Source: Micromonospora sp. CP22
GTDB lineage: Bacteria; Actinomycetota; Actinomycetes; Mycobacteriales; Micromonosporaceae
NCBI RefSeq assembly: GCF_009712475.1
Contig: NZ_VCJO01000008.1
Span: 159,671 to 223,670 of the forward strand
Direction of reading: 5' to 3'
DNA length: 64,000 nt
Part shown: piece by piece, positions 1 through 7,202 of the stretch
How the letters are laid out: the number at the start of each line of letters is the position of its first letter
How positions within the stretch are numbered: position 1 is the stretch's first letter
Program-made: the position numbers and the translations under genes
The notes under the pieces: generated by a model
Databases searched by the model: none
Told to the model about the DNA's origin: nothing
The model's input: the letters and a program-made list of their open reading frames with translations, nothing else

Positions 1-1
1 C

Positions 2-1174
2 CAGCCGGCAGTGGTCAGCGAGATGCTCGCCGGTGTCCTGCTCGGGCCGTCGCTGCTCGGGCTGCTCCTGCCGGACGTGCAGAACGCCCTGTTCCCCGCC
101 CCGCTGCTGCCGGTGCTCTACATCGTGGGTCAGGTCGGACTGGTGCTGTTCATGTTCCATGCCGGGTACGCGTTCAGCTCCCATCGGGTCACCGGGCTCG
201 CCGGCACCGCCGGAGTGATCTCACTGGCCGGGGTGACCGCGCCGCTGCTGCTGGGGGTGCTGCTGGTCCTGGTGACCGCCGGTGCGGTGCCGATCAGGGC
301 CGACGGGACGTCGCTCGGGGTCTCCGCCGCGTTCGTCGGTGTCGCGCTGGCCATCACCGCGTTTCCGATGTTGGCCCGGATCATCACCGAGCACGGGCAC
401 GCCGGCACCCGGCACGGCACCCTCTCCCTGGCCAGCGGCGCGATCGACGACATGGCCGCCTGGATCCTGCTGGCCGCCGTCCTGGCCTTCGCCTCCGGCC
501 AGGCCGGTCCGGCGATCGTCACCGTCGGCGGGACGGTTCTCTTCGGACTGGTGCTCTGGTTCGGCGGGCGTGGGATCACCACCGCGTTGATGACCCGTCG
601 TGGCCTCACCGACCGCACCCGGCTGCTCGGCACGGTCGCCCTGCTCTTCCTGGTCGCCTGGTACACCGACGAGATCGGGTTGTACGCGGTCTTCGGCGCG
701 TTCGCGATGGGCGTGGTGATGCCTCGTACCGACAACACCGACAAGGTGGTGGACACCCTGACTCCGGTCGCCGCGACCCTTTTCCTGCCGTTGTTCTTCA
801 CCTACTCGGGGTTGCGGACGGAGTTCGGACTGCTCGGTTCCATGCCGGTGCTGCTCTTCGCGCTGGCCTGCGTGACGGCGGCGATCGTCGGCAAGTTCGG
901 TGCCTGCTGGGTGGCGGCCCGGCTGCGTGGGGAGCCGTCGGGTGTCGCGCTGCGGGTGGGCGCGTTGATGAACGCTCGCGGGTTGATGCAGCTGATCGCC
1001 CTGAACGTCGGGCTGGAGGCGGGCATCGTGAACTCGTCCCTGTTCACCGTGTTGGTGCTGGTCGCGCTGGTCACCACGCTGATGACGACGCCGACGTTGA
1101 GTTGGATCGAGCGCCGGGAGGCTCGACGGCCCGACGCCGCACGCTCGCCCGCGCTGGTGGTTTCAAATAGTTGA
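2..1174 (+). CDS. Cation:proton antiporter, CPA2/KefB family (5' end cut by window)
   Basis: Integral membrane Na+(K+)/H+ antiporter. The frame is open from position 2 and the first residues read QPAVVSEMLAG, followed by VLLGPSLLG, the conserved first-helix signature of CPA2 exchangers, so the true start lies outside the window and only a few dozen residues are missing. About ten hydrophobic helices follow; a Gly/Ala-rich helix with the Asp pair of SGAIDDMAAW matches the ion-binding core of the family. No C-terminal RCK/TrkA-N regulatory domain is present: the protein ends about 25 residues after the last helix. It sits 52 bp upstream of a two-component pair on the same strand, so co-transcription is possible but not shown. 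Confidence 0.9.
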   Translation, partial: QPAVVSEMLAGVLLGPSLLGLLLPDVQNALFPAPLLPVLYIVGQVGLVLFMFHAGYAFSSHRVTGLAGTAGVISLAGVTAPLLLGVLLVLVTAGAVPIRADGTSLGVSAAFVGVALAITAFPMLARIITEHGHAGTRHGTLSLASGAIDDMAAWILLAAVLAFASGQAGPAIVTVGGTVLFGLVLWFGGRGITTALMTRRGLTDRTRLLGTVALLFLVAWYTDEIGLYAVFGAFAMGVVMPRTDNTDKVVDTLTPVAATLFLPLFFTYSGLRTEFGLLGSMPVLLFALACVTAAIVGKFGACWVAARLRGEPSGVALRVGALMNARGLMQLIALNVGLEAGIVNSSLFTVLVLVALVTTLMTTPTLSWIERREARRPDAARSPALVVSNS

Positions 1175-1226
1175 AGAGGCAAATATCACTGATTACATCG
1201 ACCTCTATCTATGAGATTGTTGGCGC

Positions 1227-1898
1227 ATGCGGGGCGGAGGATCGAACCGGCTGCTGCTGGTCGAGGATGACGCAGATCTGTCCGAGTTACTCACCGAGAC
1301 GCTGGCTCACGAAGGTTACCTCGTCGACCGCGCCTCCGACGGCCAACGTGGACTGCATCTCGGACTGACCCGTACCTACGACGTGATGGTCATCGACCGC
1401 ATGCTGCCGGCACTCGACGGCCTCGACCTGGTCACCCGGCTACGCGCCCGGTCGATACCGGCCCGGACCCTGATGCTCACCGCCCGTGGCACGGTCGACG
1501 ACCGGATCGCCGGGCTGGACGCGGGCGCCGACGACTACCTGGTCAAACCCTTCGACATCGACGAACTGAGCGCCCGGGTCCGGGCGTTGTGTCGGCGTAC
1601 GTCCCAGTCGACCGACGTGCTGCGCATCGGCAACGGGCTACTCGACCTGACGGCGCGCGACGCGGTGCTGGCCGACGGCACCCGGGTGGCGCTGTCCGCC
1701 CGCGAGTTCGAGCTGCTGCGGGTGCTGGCGGCCCGACCGAACGCCGTACACCCACGGGGCGTGCTGCGCCGCAAGGTCTTCGAGGAGGCCAGCGCCGCGT
1801 CGATAGTGGACACCTACGTCTACTACCTCCGGCGCAAACTCGGCCGTGCGGTGGTACGCACCGTGCACGGGCTCGGCTACCGCCTCGGAACGCTCTGA
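1227..1898 (+). CDS. OmpR/PhoB-family response regulator
   Basis: DNA-binding response regulator of 223 aa. The receiver domain (about residues 8-120) shows the acidic pair in LLVEDDAD, the phospho-acceptor Asp in MVIDRM (about D57), the switch Thr in MLTARG and the conserved Lys in YLVKPFD (about K107). A C-terminal winged helix (about 130-223) carries the typical [11 protein letters not shown] and [11 protein letters not shown] segments. The stop codon overlaps the kinase start (TGATG), so the two proteins are translationally coupled and form one signalling pair. ATG at 1227 has no clear Shine-Dalgarno sequence; TATGAG at 1210-1215 could be a -10 giving a very short leader. Signal unknown. 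Confidence 0.93.
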   Translation: MRGGGSNRLLLVEDDADLSELLTETLAHEGYLVDRASDGQRGLHLGLTRTYDVMVIDRMLPALDGLDLVTRLRARSIPARTLMLTARGTVDDRIAGLDAGADDYLVKPFDIDELSARVRALCRRTSQSTDVLRIGNGLLDLTARDAVLADGTRVALSAREFELLRVLAARPNAVHPRGVLRRKVFEEASAASIVDTYVYYLRRKLGRAVVRTVHGLGYRLGTL

Positions 1899-3178
1899 TG
1901 GAGGCGGCCGAACGGGCGATCGTACGACGGACCCGACTGCGGATCGGCCTGTTCGTCGGCCTGACCATCGGTGCCCTGCTGCTGCTGGCCGGCGGCATCT
2001 CGTACGCGGTCCTGGTCCGTAGCCAGGAGGCGCAGATCCGGCGTGAGCTGAGCTGGGGCACCGAGCACGGCACGATCGCCGGACCGCCCGCCTGTAGTTG
2101 GATCTTCCAGTACGACGGCACCACCGTGCAGACCGGCACCAACCCGCCGCCACCGGGCTTCCCGTTGACCCGGGCGCTGACCACCGTGGCGGCCACCCGG
2201 AGCACCGAGATCACCAAGGTCACGCGCAACGGCACGACCTACCACGTGCGTACCGAGGCACGCGGCGACACGGTGATCCAGGCGGTGTTCGACGCCCGTT
2301 TCCAGTTGTCCGACCGACGGCACCTCCTGCTCGCGTTCAGCCTCGCGGCGGCGGTCGGGCTGCTCGCCGCCATGCTGACCGGTGTGCTCGTCAGCCGTCG
2401 AGCCGTCGCACCGCTCGCGGAGGCGCTGACCCGGCAGCGCCGCTTCGTCGCCGACGCCAGCCACGAACTGCGCACCCCGATCGCCCAGGTGCACACCCGG
2501 GCCCAGTTGATCGCTCGGCGGGCGCGCGACGACGGCGCCGCCACGAACCTGGACGACCTGGAACGGCTGATCGGCACCACCCGGCGGCTCGGTGAGGTCG
2601 TCGACGACCTGTTGCTCTCGGCCCGACTCGCCGCCGCTCCCGCCGACCGCAAGCCGGACCCGCCGGTCGACCTCACCTCGCTGATCGCGACGGTGGTCGC
2701 CGCCGAGACCGAACGCGCCGCCGAGCGCCGAATCACGCTCACCATGGACATTCCCGACGATCCGTTTCCGGTGCCGGGGGTCGAGTCGGCGCTGTGCCGG
2801 GTGGCCGGCGAACTGCTGTCCAACGCGCTGGTCCACACCCCGGCGGGAGGCCGCATCGACGTGACACTCCGGCAGGCCGGTGACTGGGCCGAACTCGTGA
2901 TCGCCGACACCGGGAGAGGTTTCGACCCGGCGGACGCCAAGCGGATCTTCGACCGGTTCCACCGTGGCGCGGGATCCGGAGACCGTCGCTTCGGGCTGGG
3001 ACTGGCCCTGCTCCAGGAGGTCGTCACGAGCCATCACGGCACGATCGAGGCCGAGGGCCATCCGGGTCGGGGGGCCCGCTTCACGGTGCGCCTTCCCAAC
3101 ACGCGCTCGCCGATCACCAGGGGTAGGACCTTGCGGATCGGCCGACGCCGGACGCGGTGGCTCAGAGCCGACAGGTGA
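1898..3178 (+). CDS. Sensor histidine kinase (HisKA/HATPase_c), partner of upstream regulator
   Basis: Membrane-bound sensor kinase of 426 aa. TM1 is at about residues 15-41, a short extracytoplasmic sensor segment at about 42-142, and TM2 just after 143, followed by a HAMP-like linker ([13 protein letters not shown]). The HisKA dimerisation domain contains [10 protein letters not shown] with the phospho-acceptor His at about residue 189. The HATPase domain has an N box (ELLSNALVH), a G1 box ([10 protein letters not shown]) and a G2 box (FGLGLAL). The open frame extends much further upstream but that part overlaps the regulator; ATG at 1898 overlapping the regulator stop is chosen. The extracytoplasmic segment contains one Cys and matches no sensor fold I know. 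Confidence 0.92.
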   Translation: MEAAERAIVRRTRLRIGLFVGLTIGALLLLAGGISYAVLVRSQEAQIRRELSWGTEHGTIAGPPACSWIFQYDGTTVQTGTNPPPPGFPLTRALTTVAATRSTEITKVTRNGTTYHVRTEARGDTVIQAVFDARFQLSDRRHLLLAFSLAAAVGLLAAMLTGVLVSRRAVAPLAEALTRQRRFVADASHELRTPIAQVHTRAQLIARRARDDGAATNLDDLERLIGTTRRLGEVVDDLLLSARLAAAPADRKPDPPVDLTSLIATVVAAETERAAERRITLTMDIPDDPFPVPGVESALCRVAGELLSNALVHTPAGGRIDVTLRQAGDWAELVIADTGRGFDPADAKRIFDRFHRGAGSGDRRFGLGLALLQEVVTSHHGTIEAEGHPGRGARFTVRLPNTRSPITRGRTLRIGRRRTRWLRADR

Positions 3179-3298
3179 GTGCCGGAACCGGCGGTCACGG
3201 CCGCCGATGGGGTCGAGCCTCGGATCGGGCGCACTGTCGACCACGCCTGCGGACGGCTTTACCCGCGCGGCGCTGGGGGTTCGGACAGCCCGGGATCA

Positions 3299-3312
3299 CG
3301 CCCCCGGGGGCG
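3299..3312. terminator. GC-rich perfect palindrome after the kinase gene
   Basis: A 14-bp perfect inverted repeat (CGCCCCCGGGGGCG) lies 120 bp after the kinase stop, and a weaker AGGGC/GCCCT hairpin sits at 3319-3334. There is no T-tract. Actinobacterial terminators often lack one, so it may end the two-component transcript before the ssu promoter. Stem strength is seen; function is inferred. Confidence 0.35.
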
Positions 3313-3392
3313 GTCGTGAGGGCGGATCAGCCCTGCCGCAATGGTGTTGACGTGGGAAGACACAACTACGTGAATGCCACTTCCCATTTTTC

Positions 3393-3414
3393 CCATAGGT
3401 TCAGTAGACTTTGG
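3393..3414 (+). promoter_or_regulatory. Putative ssu promoter/operator, leaderless start
   Basis: CCATAG (3393-3398) and CTTTGG (3409-3414) form an imperfect palindrome around TAGACT (3405-3410), which fits a -10 hexamer (TAnnnT). That would place transcription start at or next to the ATG at 3417, giving a leaderless mRNA; no Shine-Dalgarno sequence is visible. TTCCCAT is repeated directly at 3381-3387 and 3390-3396 just upstream. The palindrome over the -10 is a natural repressor site for a sulfur-responsive operon, which is inference. Confidence 0.4.
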
Positions 3415-3416
3415 CC

Positions 3417-4376
3417 ATGCACAGGTCCTTCTGGCGCTGCCGCGCACTCGCCGTATTCGGAGCAATCGTGTTAGCCGCCGGGGCACTCACCGCCTGCGGT
3501 GAGGCTGAGGGAAGTGGAGGCGGCGATGGTCCGCTGCGGGTGGGATACCAGCGCTACGGCAGCCTGAGCCTGCTCAAGGCCCGCTCGGAGGCGCCCAACG
3601 TGACCTGGGCGTTGTTCGAGAGTGGACCGGCCCTCACCGAGGCGCTCAAGGCCGGGTCGATCGACGTCGGGGAGACCGGCGAGGCCCCGCCCATCTTCGC
3701 CGCCGCCGGCAAGATCCCCTTCAAGATCGTGGCGACCTCGGACGAGGTGCCGCAGGGCGAGGCGGTGTTGGTCAAGGAGAGCAGCGGCTTCCAGACCTTC
3801 GCCGACCTCAAGGGCCGGACGATCGCGCTCAACAAGGGCTCCAACGTGCACTGGCTGCTCGTCAAGCTGCTCGAAGCCAACAACATGACCCTGGAGGACA
3901 TCACCGTCAGATACCTCAAGCCCGCAGAAGGGCGGCCCGCCTTCGATGCCGGGCAGGTCGACGCGTGGATCATCTGGGATCCGTACTTCGCCATCGCCGA
4001 ACAACCCGGCGTCAAGATCCTGGCCGACGCGACCGGGCTGGCCAGCAACCGGCAGTACATCCTGGCCTCGCCCGATGCCGTCGAGAAGAAGGCGGATCAG
4101 GTCCGCGACCTGCTGACCAAGCTCGACACCACCACCGACTGGGGCACCGAGAACCCGGAGGAACGGGCACGGGTGCTCGCGCCCGAGCTCAAGATCCCCG
4201 AGGACGTGGCGAGACGGTCGCTGGACCGCAGCGCCAAGCCGCTCGCCCCGGTCACGTCGGCTATCGGCGACGAGTTGCAGGCGATCGCCGACGGCTTCGC
4301 CGACCTCGGGCTGATACCCGAGCCGATCGACATCAAGGCCCGCGTCGACACCACCTTCAACGAGGTCTTCACATGA
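3417..4376 (+). CDS. ssuA: Aliphatic sulfonate ABC transporter, substrate-binding lipoprotein SsuA
   Basis: Extracytoplasmic binding protein that delivers alkanesulfonates to the SsuBC importer. A lipoprotein signal peptide ends in the lipobox LTAC at about residue 24. The mature domain is an NMT1/SsuA-type periplasmic fold: VGYQRYGSLSLLKA, EALKAGSIDVGETGEAPP and the ADLKGRTIALNKGSN block are characteristic of SsuA. A TTG six bases upstream is in frame, but ATG 3417 is preferred because a -10-like hexamer ends 6 nt before it. First gene of ssuA-C-B-D; its stop overlaps the permease start (ATGA). Confidence 0.92.
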   Translation: MHRSFWRCRALAVFGAIVLAAGALTACGEAEGSGGGDGPLRVGYQRYGSLSLLKARSEAPNVTWALFESGPALTEALKAGSIDVGETGEAPPIFAAAGKIPFKIVATSDEVPQGEAVLVKESSGFQTFADLKGRTIALNKGSNVHWLLVKLLEANNMTLEDITVRYLKPAEGRPAFDAGQVDAWIIWDPYFAIAEQPGVKILADATGLASNRQYILASPDAVEKKADQVRDLLTKLDTTTDWGTENPEERARVLAPELKIPEDVARRSLDRSAKPLAPVTSAIGDELQAIADGFADLGLIPEPIDIKARVDTTFNEVFT

Positions 4377-5200
4377 CGGAGCTGGCCACCCGACCACCGG
4401 CGGCCACCGCGCGGAGGACCGCGCGCCCCGCCGTACGGGCCAACCGATGGCGATGGCGGCGGCTGACCACCCCCGTCGTGCTCGTCGCGCTCTGGGAGAC
4501 GTCCTCGCGGATGGGTGTCCTCCCCGAGGAGAAGCTGCCCGCGATCAGTGACGTGCTCCTCGCCGGTTGGCGGCTGGCCGAGGACGGTCGGCTCGTCGAG
4601 CACCTGCTCGACTCGCTGACCCGGGCCGGTGTCGGCCTGGCCATCGGCGTCGGACTCGCGCTGGTGCTCGGCTCGATCGCGGGCCTGCTGCGGGTCGGCG
4701 ACGACCTGGTCGATCCACCGGTCCAGATGGCCCGGATGCTGCCCCACCTCGCACTGGTGCCCCTGCTGATCATATGGGTCGGCATCGGTGAGTCGCTGAA
4801 GATCACCCTGGTGGCCCTGGGCGTGTTCTTCCCGATGTACTTCAACCTCTACGCCGGCATCCGGGACATCGACGAGCGGCTGGTCGAGGCCGCCCGCACC
4901 TGTGGGCTCGGGGCGCTGGCCCGCATCCGCCACGTCGTGCTGCCCGGGACGCTGCCGTCACTGTTCCTGGGGCTGCGCCTGGCGACCGGCGCCGCATGGC
5001 TGAGCCTGGTGGTCGGCGAGACAGTCGCCACCCACAGCGGCATCGGTTTCCTGATGATGGAGGCCCGCGAGTTCAGCCAGACCAACGTGGTCCTCGTCGG
5101 CCTGTTCGTCTACGCCCTGCTCGGCCTGCTGTCAGATCTGATCCTGCGGGTTGTCGAAAGGAAGACGCTGACATGGCGACGCGGTCTACAGGCGACGTAG
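4373..5200 (+). CDS. ssuC: Aliphatic sulfonate ABC transporter permease SsuC
   Basis: Inner-membrane permease of 275 aa with about six helices, BPD_transp_1 family. The EAA cytoplasmic loop (EAARTCGLGALARIRHVVLPG) contacts the ATPase. The first about 35 residues are basic and Ala/Thr-rich and lead into TM1. The open frame extends far upstream inside ssuA, but the ATG at 4373 sits in a 4-bp ATGA overlap with ssuA and matches the usual family length. It overlaps ssuB by 28 bp, implying tight translational coupling. Confidence 0.93.
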   Translation: MTELATRPPAATARRTARPAVRANRWRWRRLTTPVVLVALWETSSRMGVLPEEKLPAISDVLLAGWRLAEDGRLVEHLLDSLTRAGVGLAIGVGLALVLGSIAGLLRVGDDLVDPPVQMARMLPHLALVPLLIIWVGIGESLKITLVALGVFFPMYFNLYAGIRDIDERLVEAARTCGLGALARIRHVVLPGTLPSLFLGLRLATGAAWLSLVVGETVATHSGIGFLMMEAREFSQTNVVLVGLFVYALLGLLSDLILRVVERKTLTWRRGLQAT

Positions 5201-5889
5201 TCACCGCCACCGGGGTGCGGCGTGGCTTCGGGGACACGGTGGTCCTCGACGGAGTCGACCTGACGATCGGCTCCGGTGAGGTGGTCGCGCTGCTCGGTGG
5301 CAGCGGCTCGGGCAAGACCACCCTGCTGCGGATCCTCGCCGGGCTCGACCGGGACGCGACCGGCGACTGGCAGGTGCACGGCAGCCTGGCGGTGGTCTTC
5401 CAGGAGCACCGGCTGCTGCCGTGGAAGCGGGTCGCCGACAACGTGGCGCTCGGCGTGACCGGCCCCGACGTGCGGGACCGTACCGCTGCGGCGCTGGCCG
5501 AGGTCGGCCTGGCGGGCCGGGAGCGGGCCTGGCCGGCCGAGCTGTCCGGTGGCCAGTCCCAGCGGGTCGCGGTGGCCCGTGCCCTGCTGCGCGAGCCGGA
5601 CCTGCTGCTGCTCGACGAGCCGTTCGGCGCGCTGGACGCGCTGACCCGGCTGCGGATGCAGGCCCTGTTCGGTCGGCTCCGCGCCGAGCACGGATTCGCC
5701 GCGCTGCTGGTCACCCACGACGTGGAGGAGGCGCTGCTGCTCGCGGACCGCGCGCTGGTACTGGCCGACGGTCGGGTGGTCGACGACATCGCGGTGCCGC
5801 TGGCCCATCCGCGAGCGCCGGACGACCCCGGCTTCGGCGCGCTGCGCCGGCACCTGCTCGACCGGCTCGGCGTACCGGCCGCAGCCTGA
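5173..5889 (+). CDS. ssuB: Aliphatic sulfonate ABC transporter ATP-binding protein SsuB
   Basis: Cytoplasmic ATPase of 238 aa. Walker A is GGSGSGKTT, the Q-loop lies in VVFQEHRLLPWKRV, the ABC signature is LSGGQSQR, Walker B is LLLLDEPFGALD and the H-loop is VTHDVEEAL. The short DVxxNVALG insert after the Q-loop is typical of the nitrate/sulfonate/taurine subclass. Start ATG 5173 lies inside the 3' end of ssuC; the frame is open further upstream but that part codes only as ssuC. Confidence 0.93.
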   Translation: MATRSTGDVVTATGVRRGFGDTVVLDGVDLTIGSGEVVALLGGSGSGKTTLLRILAGLDRDATGDWQVHGSLAVVFQEHRLLPWKRVADNVALGVTGPDVRDRTAAALAEVGLAGRERAWPAELSGGQSQRVAVARALLREPDLLLLDEPFGALDALTRLRMQALFGRLRAEHGFAALLVTHDVEEALLLADRALVLADGRVVDDIAVPLAHPRAPDDPGFGALRRHLLDRLGVPAAA

Positions 5890-5928
5890 CAGCACCCCAC
5901 CCCACCCACAACCACGACAGGTGAGCTC

Positions 5929-7116
5929 ATGACCCAACTCGCGTTCCATTGGTTCCTGCCGACCAACGGCGGTGACGGCCGACAGATCGTCGGCGGCGGG
6001 CACGGCACCCCGGCCGACGTGGGTGCCCGAGCCGCCTCGGTCGCCTACCTCGGGCAGATCGCCCGCTCGGCCGAGCAGCTCGGCTTCGAGGCCGCCCTGA
6101 CTCCCACCGGCGCCTGGTGCGAGGACGCCTGGATCACCACCGCGATGCTGAGCAGCGTATCGGAGCGACTGAAGTTCCTCGTCGCGTTCCGCCCCGGCCT
6201 CACCGCACCGTTCCTCGCGGCGCAGATGGCCGGCACCTTCCAGAACCTCTCCGGCGGTCGGCTGCTGCTCAACGTGGTCACCGGAGGTGAGAGCCACGAG
6301 CAGCGGATGTACGGAGACTTCCTCGACAAGGACGCCCGCTACCAGCGCACCGGCGAGTTCCTGGACATCATCCGGGCGCTGTGGTCGGGCAAACCCGTCG
6401 ACGTGCAGGGCACGCACTTCCAACTCAGTGAGGCGGTGCTGAGCCAGCTTCCCGACCCGATCCCGAGGATCTACTTCGGCGGATCGTCACCGGCGGCGCT
6501 GGACGTGGCGGCCCGACACGTCGACGTCTACCTCACCTGGGGTGAACCGCCGGACGCCGTGGCCGAGAAGGTGCGTCGGGTGCGCCAACTCGCCGAGCGG
6601 CAGGGCCGCACCCTCACCTTCGGCCTGCGGGTCCACACCATCGCCCGGGACAGCGCCGAGGAGGCCTGGGCGGAGGCCGACCGGCTGCTGTCGGGCATCT
6701 CCGAGGAACAGATCCGTCAGGTCCAGGCCGGTCTGCGCCGCAGCGAGTCCGAAGGCCAGCGCCGCATGCTCGCCCTCAACGGCGGCACCAAGGACGGGTT
6801 GGAGATCCACCCCAACCTGTGGGCCGGCGTCGGGCTGGTGCGCGGCGGTGCCGGTACCGCTCTCGTCGGCGACCATCAGCAGGTCGCCGACCTCATCGAG
6901 CAGTACGTCGAGGCGGGCATCAGCGAGTTCGTGCTCTCCGGCTACCCGCACCTGGAGGAGGCGTACCGGTTCGGTGAGGGCGTGTTGCCGGAGCTGTCCC
7001 GCCGTGGTCTCTGGCAACACCCCGCACCCGTGCGGCGAACGGCATCGGCCGTACCCTTCGGCGCGGCACCCGCACCGTCTCCCGCATCCGCGCCGGAGAA
7101 GGCGGCGGCGCGATGA
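5929..7116 (+). CDS. ssuD: FMNH2-dependent alkanesulfonate monooxygenase SsuD (LLM class)
   Basis: Uses FMNH2 and O2 to release sulfite from alkanesulfonates, giving an aldehyde. The 395-aa protein has the bacterial luciferase-like TIM barrel with SsuD hallmarks: FHWFLPTNGGDGR at the N terminus, NVVTGGESHEQRMYGDF and IPRIYFGGSSPAA. The last about 30 residues are a Pro/Ala-rich tail beyond the barrel. An AGGTGAG Shine-Dalgarno precedes ATG 5929. It closes the ssu operon 39 bp after ssuB. The NAD(P)H:FMN reductase (SsuE) that must supply FMNH2 is not in the window. Confidence 0.93.
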   Translation: MTQLAFHWFLPTNGGDGRQIVGGGHGTPADVGARAASVAYLGQIARSAEQLGFEAALTPTGAWCEDAWITTAMLSSVSERLKFLVAFRPGLTAPFLAAQMAGTFQNLSGGRLLLNVVTGGESHEQRMYGDFLDKDARYQRTGEFLDIIRALWSGKPVDVQGTHFQLSEAVLSQLPDPIPRIYFGGSSPAALDVAARHVDVYLTWGEPPDAVAEKVRRVRQLAERQGRTLTFGLRVHTIARDSAEEAWAEADRLLSGISEEQIRQVQAGLRRSESEGQRRMLALNGGTKDGLEIHPNLWAGVGLVRGGAGTALVGDHQQVADLIEQYVEAGISEFVLSGYPHLEEAYRFGEGVLPELSRRGLWQHPAPVRRTASAVPFGAAPAPSPASAPEKAAAR

Positions 7117-7202
7117 GCTGACCGCACGGGGCCGCCGTCGTCTCACCCGTCCGACACGCGGCCGTGGCGCTCCTGCTCGTACCCCGGCGGACCCGGCCCG
7201 GG

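Noticed and set aside
1877..3244. Long minus-strand open frame (455 aa) opposite the sensor kinase
   Set aside because: Composition follows the GC3 shadow of the kinase, no ribosome site, and no recognisable domain.
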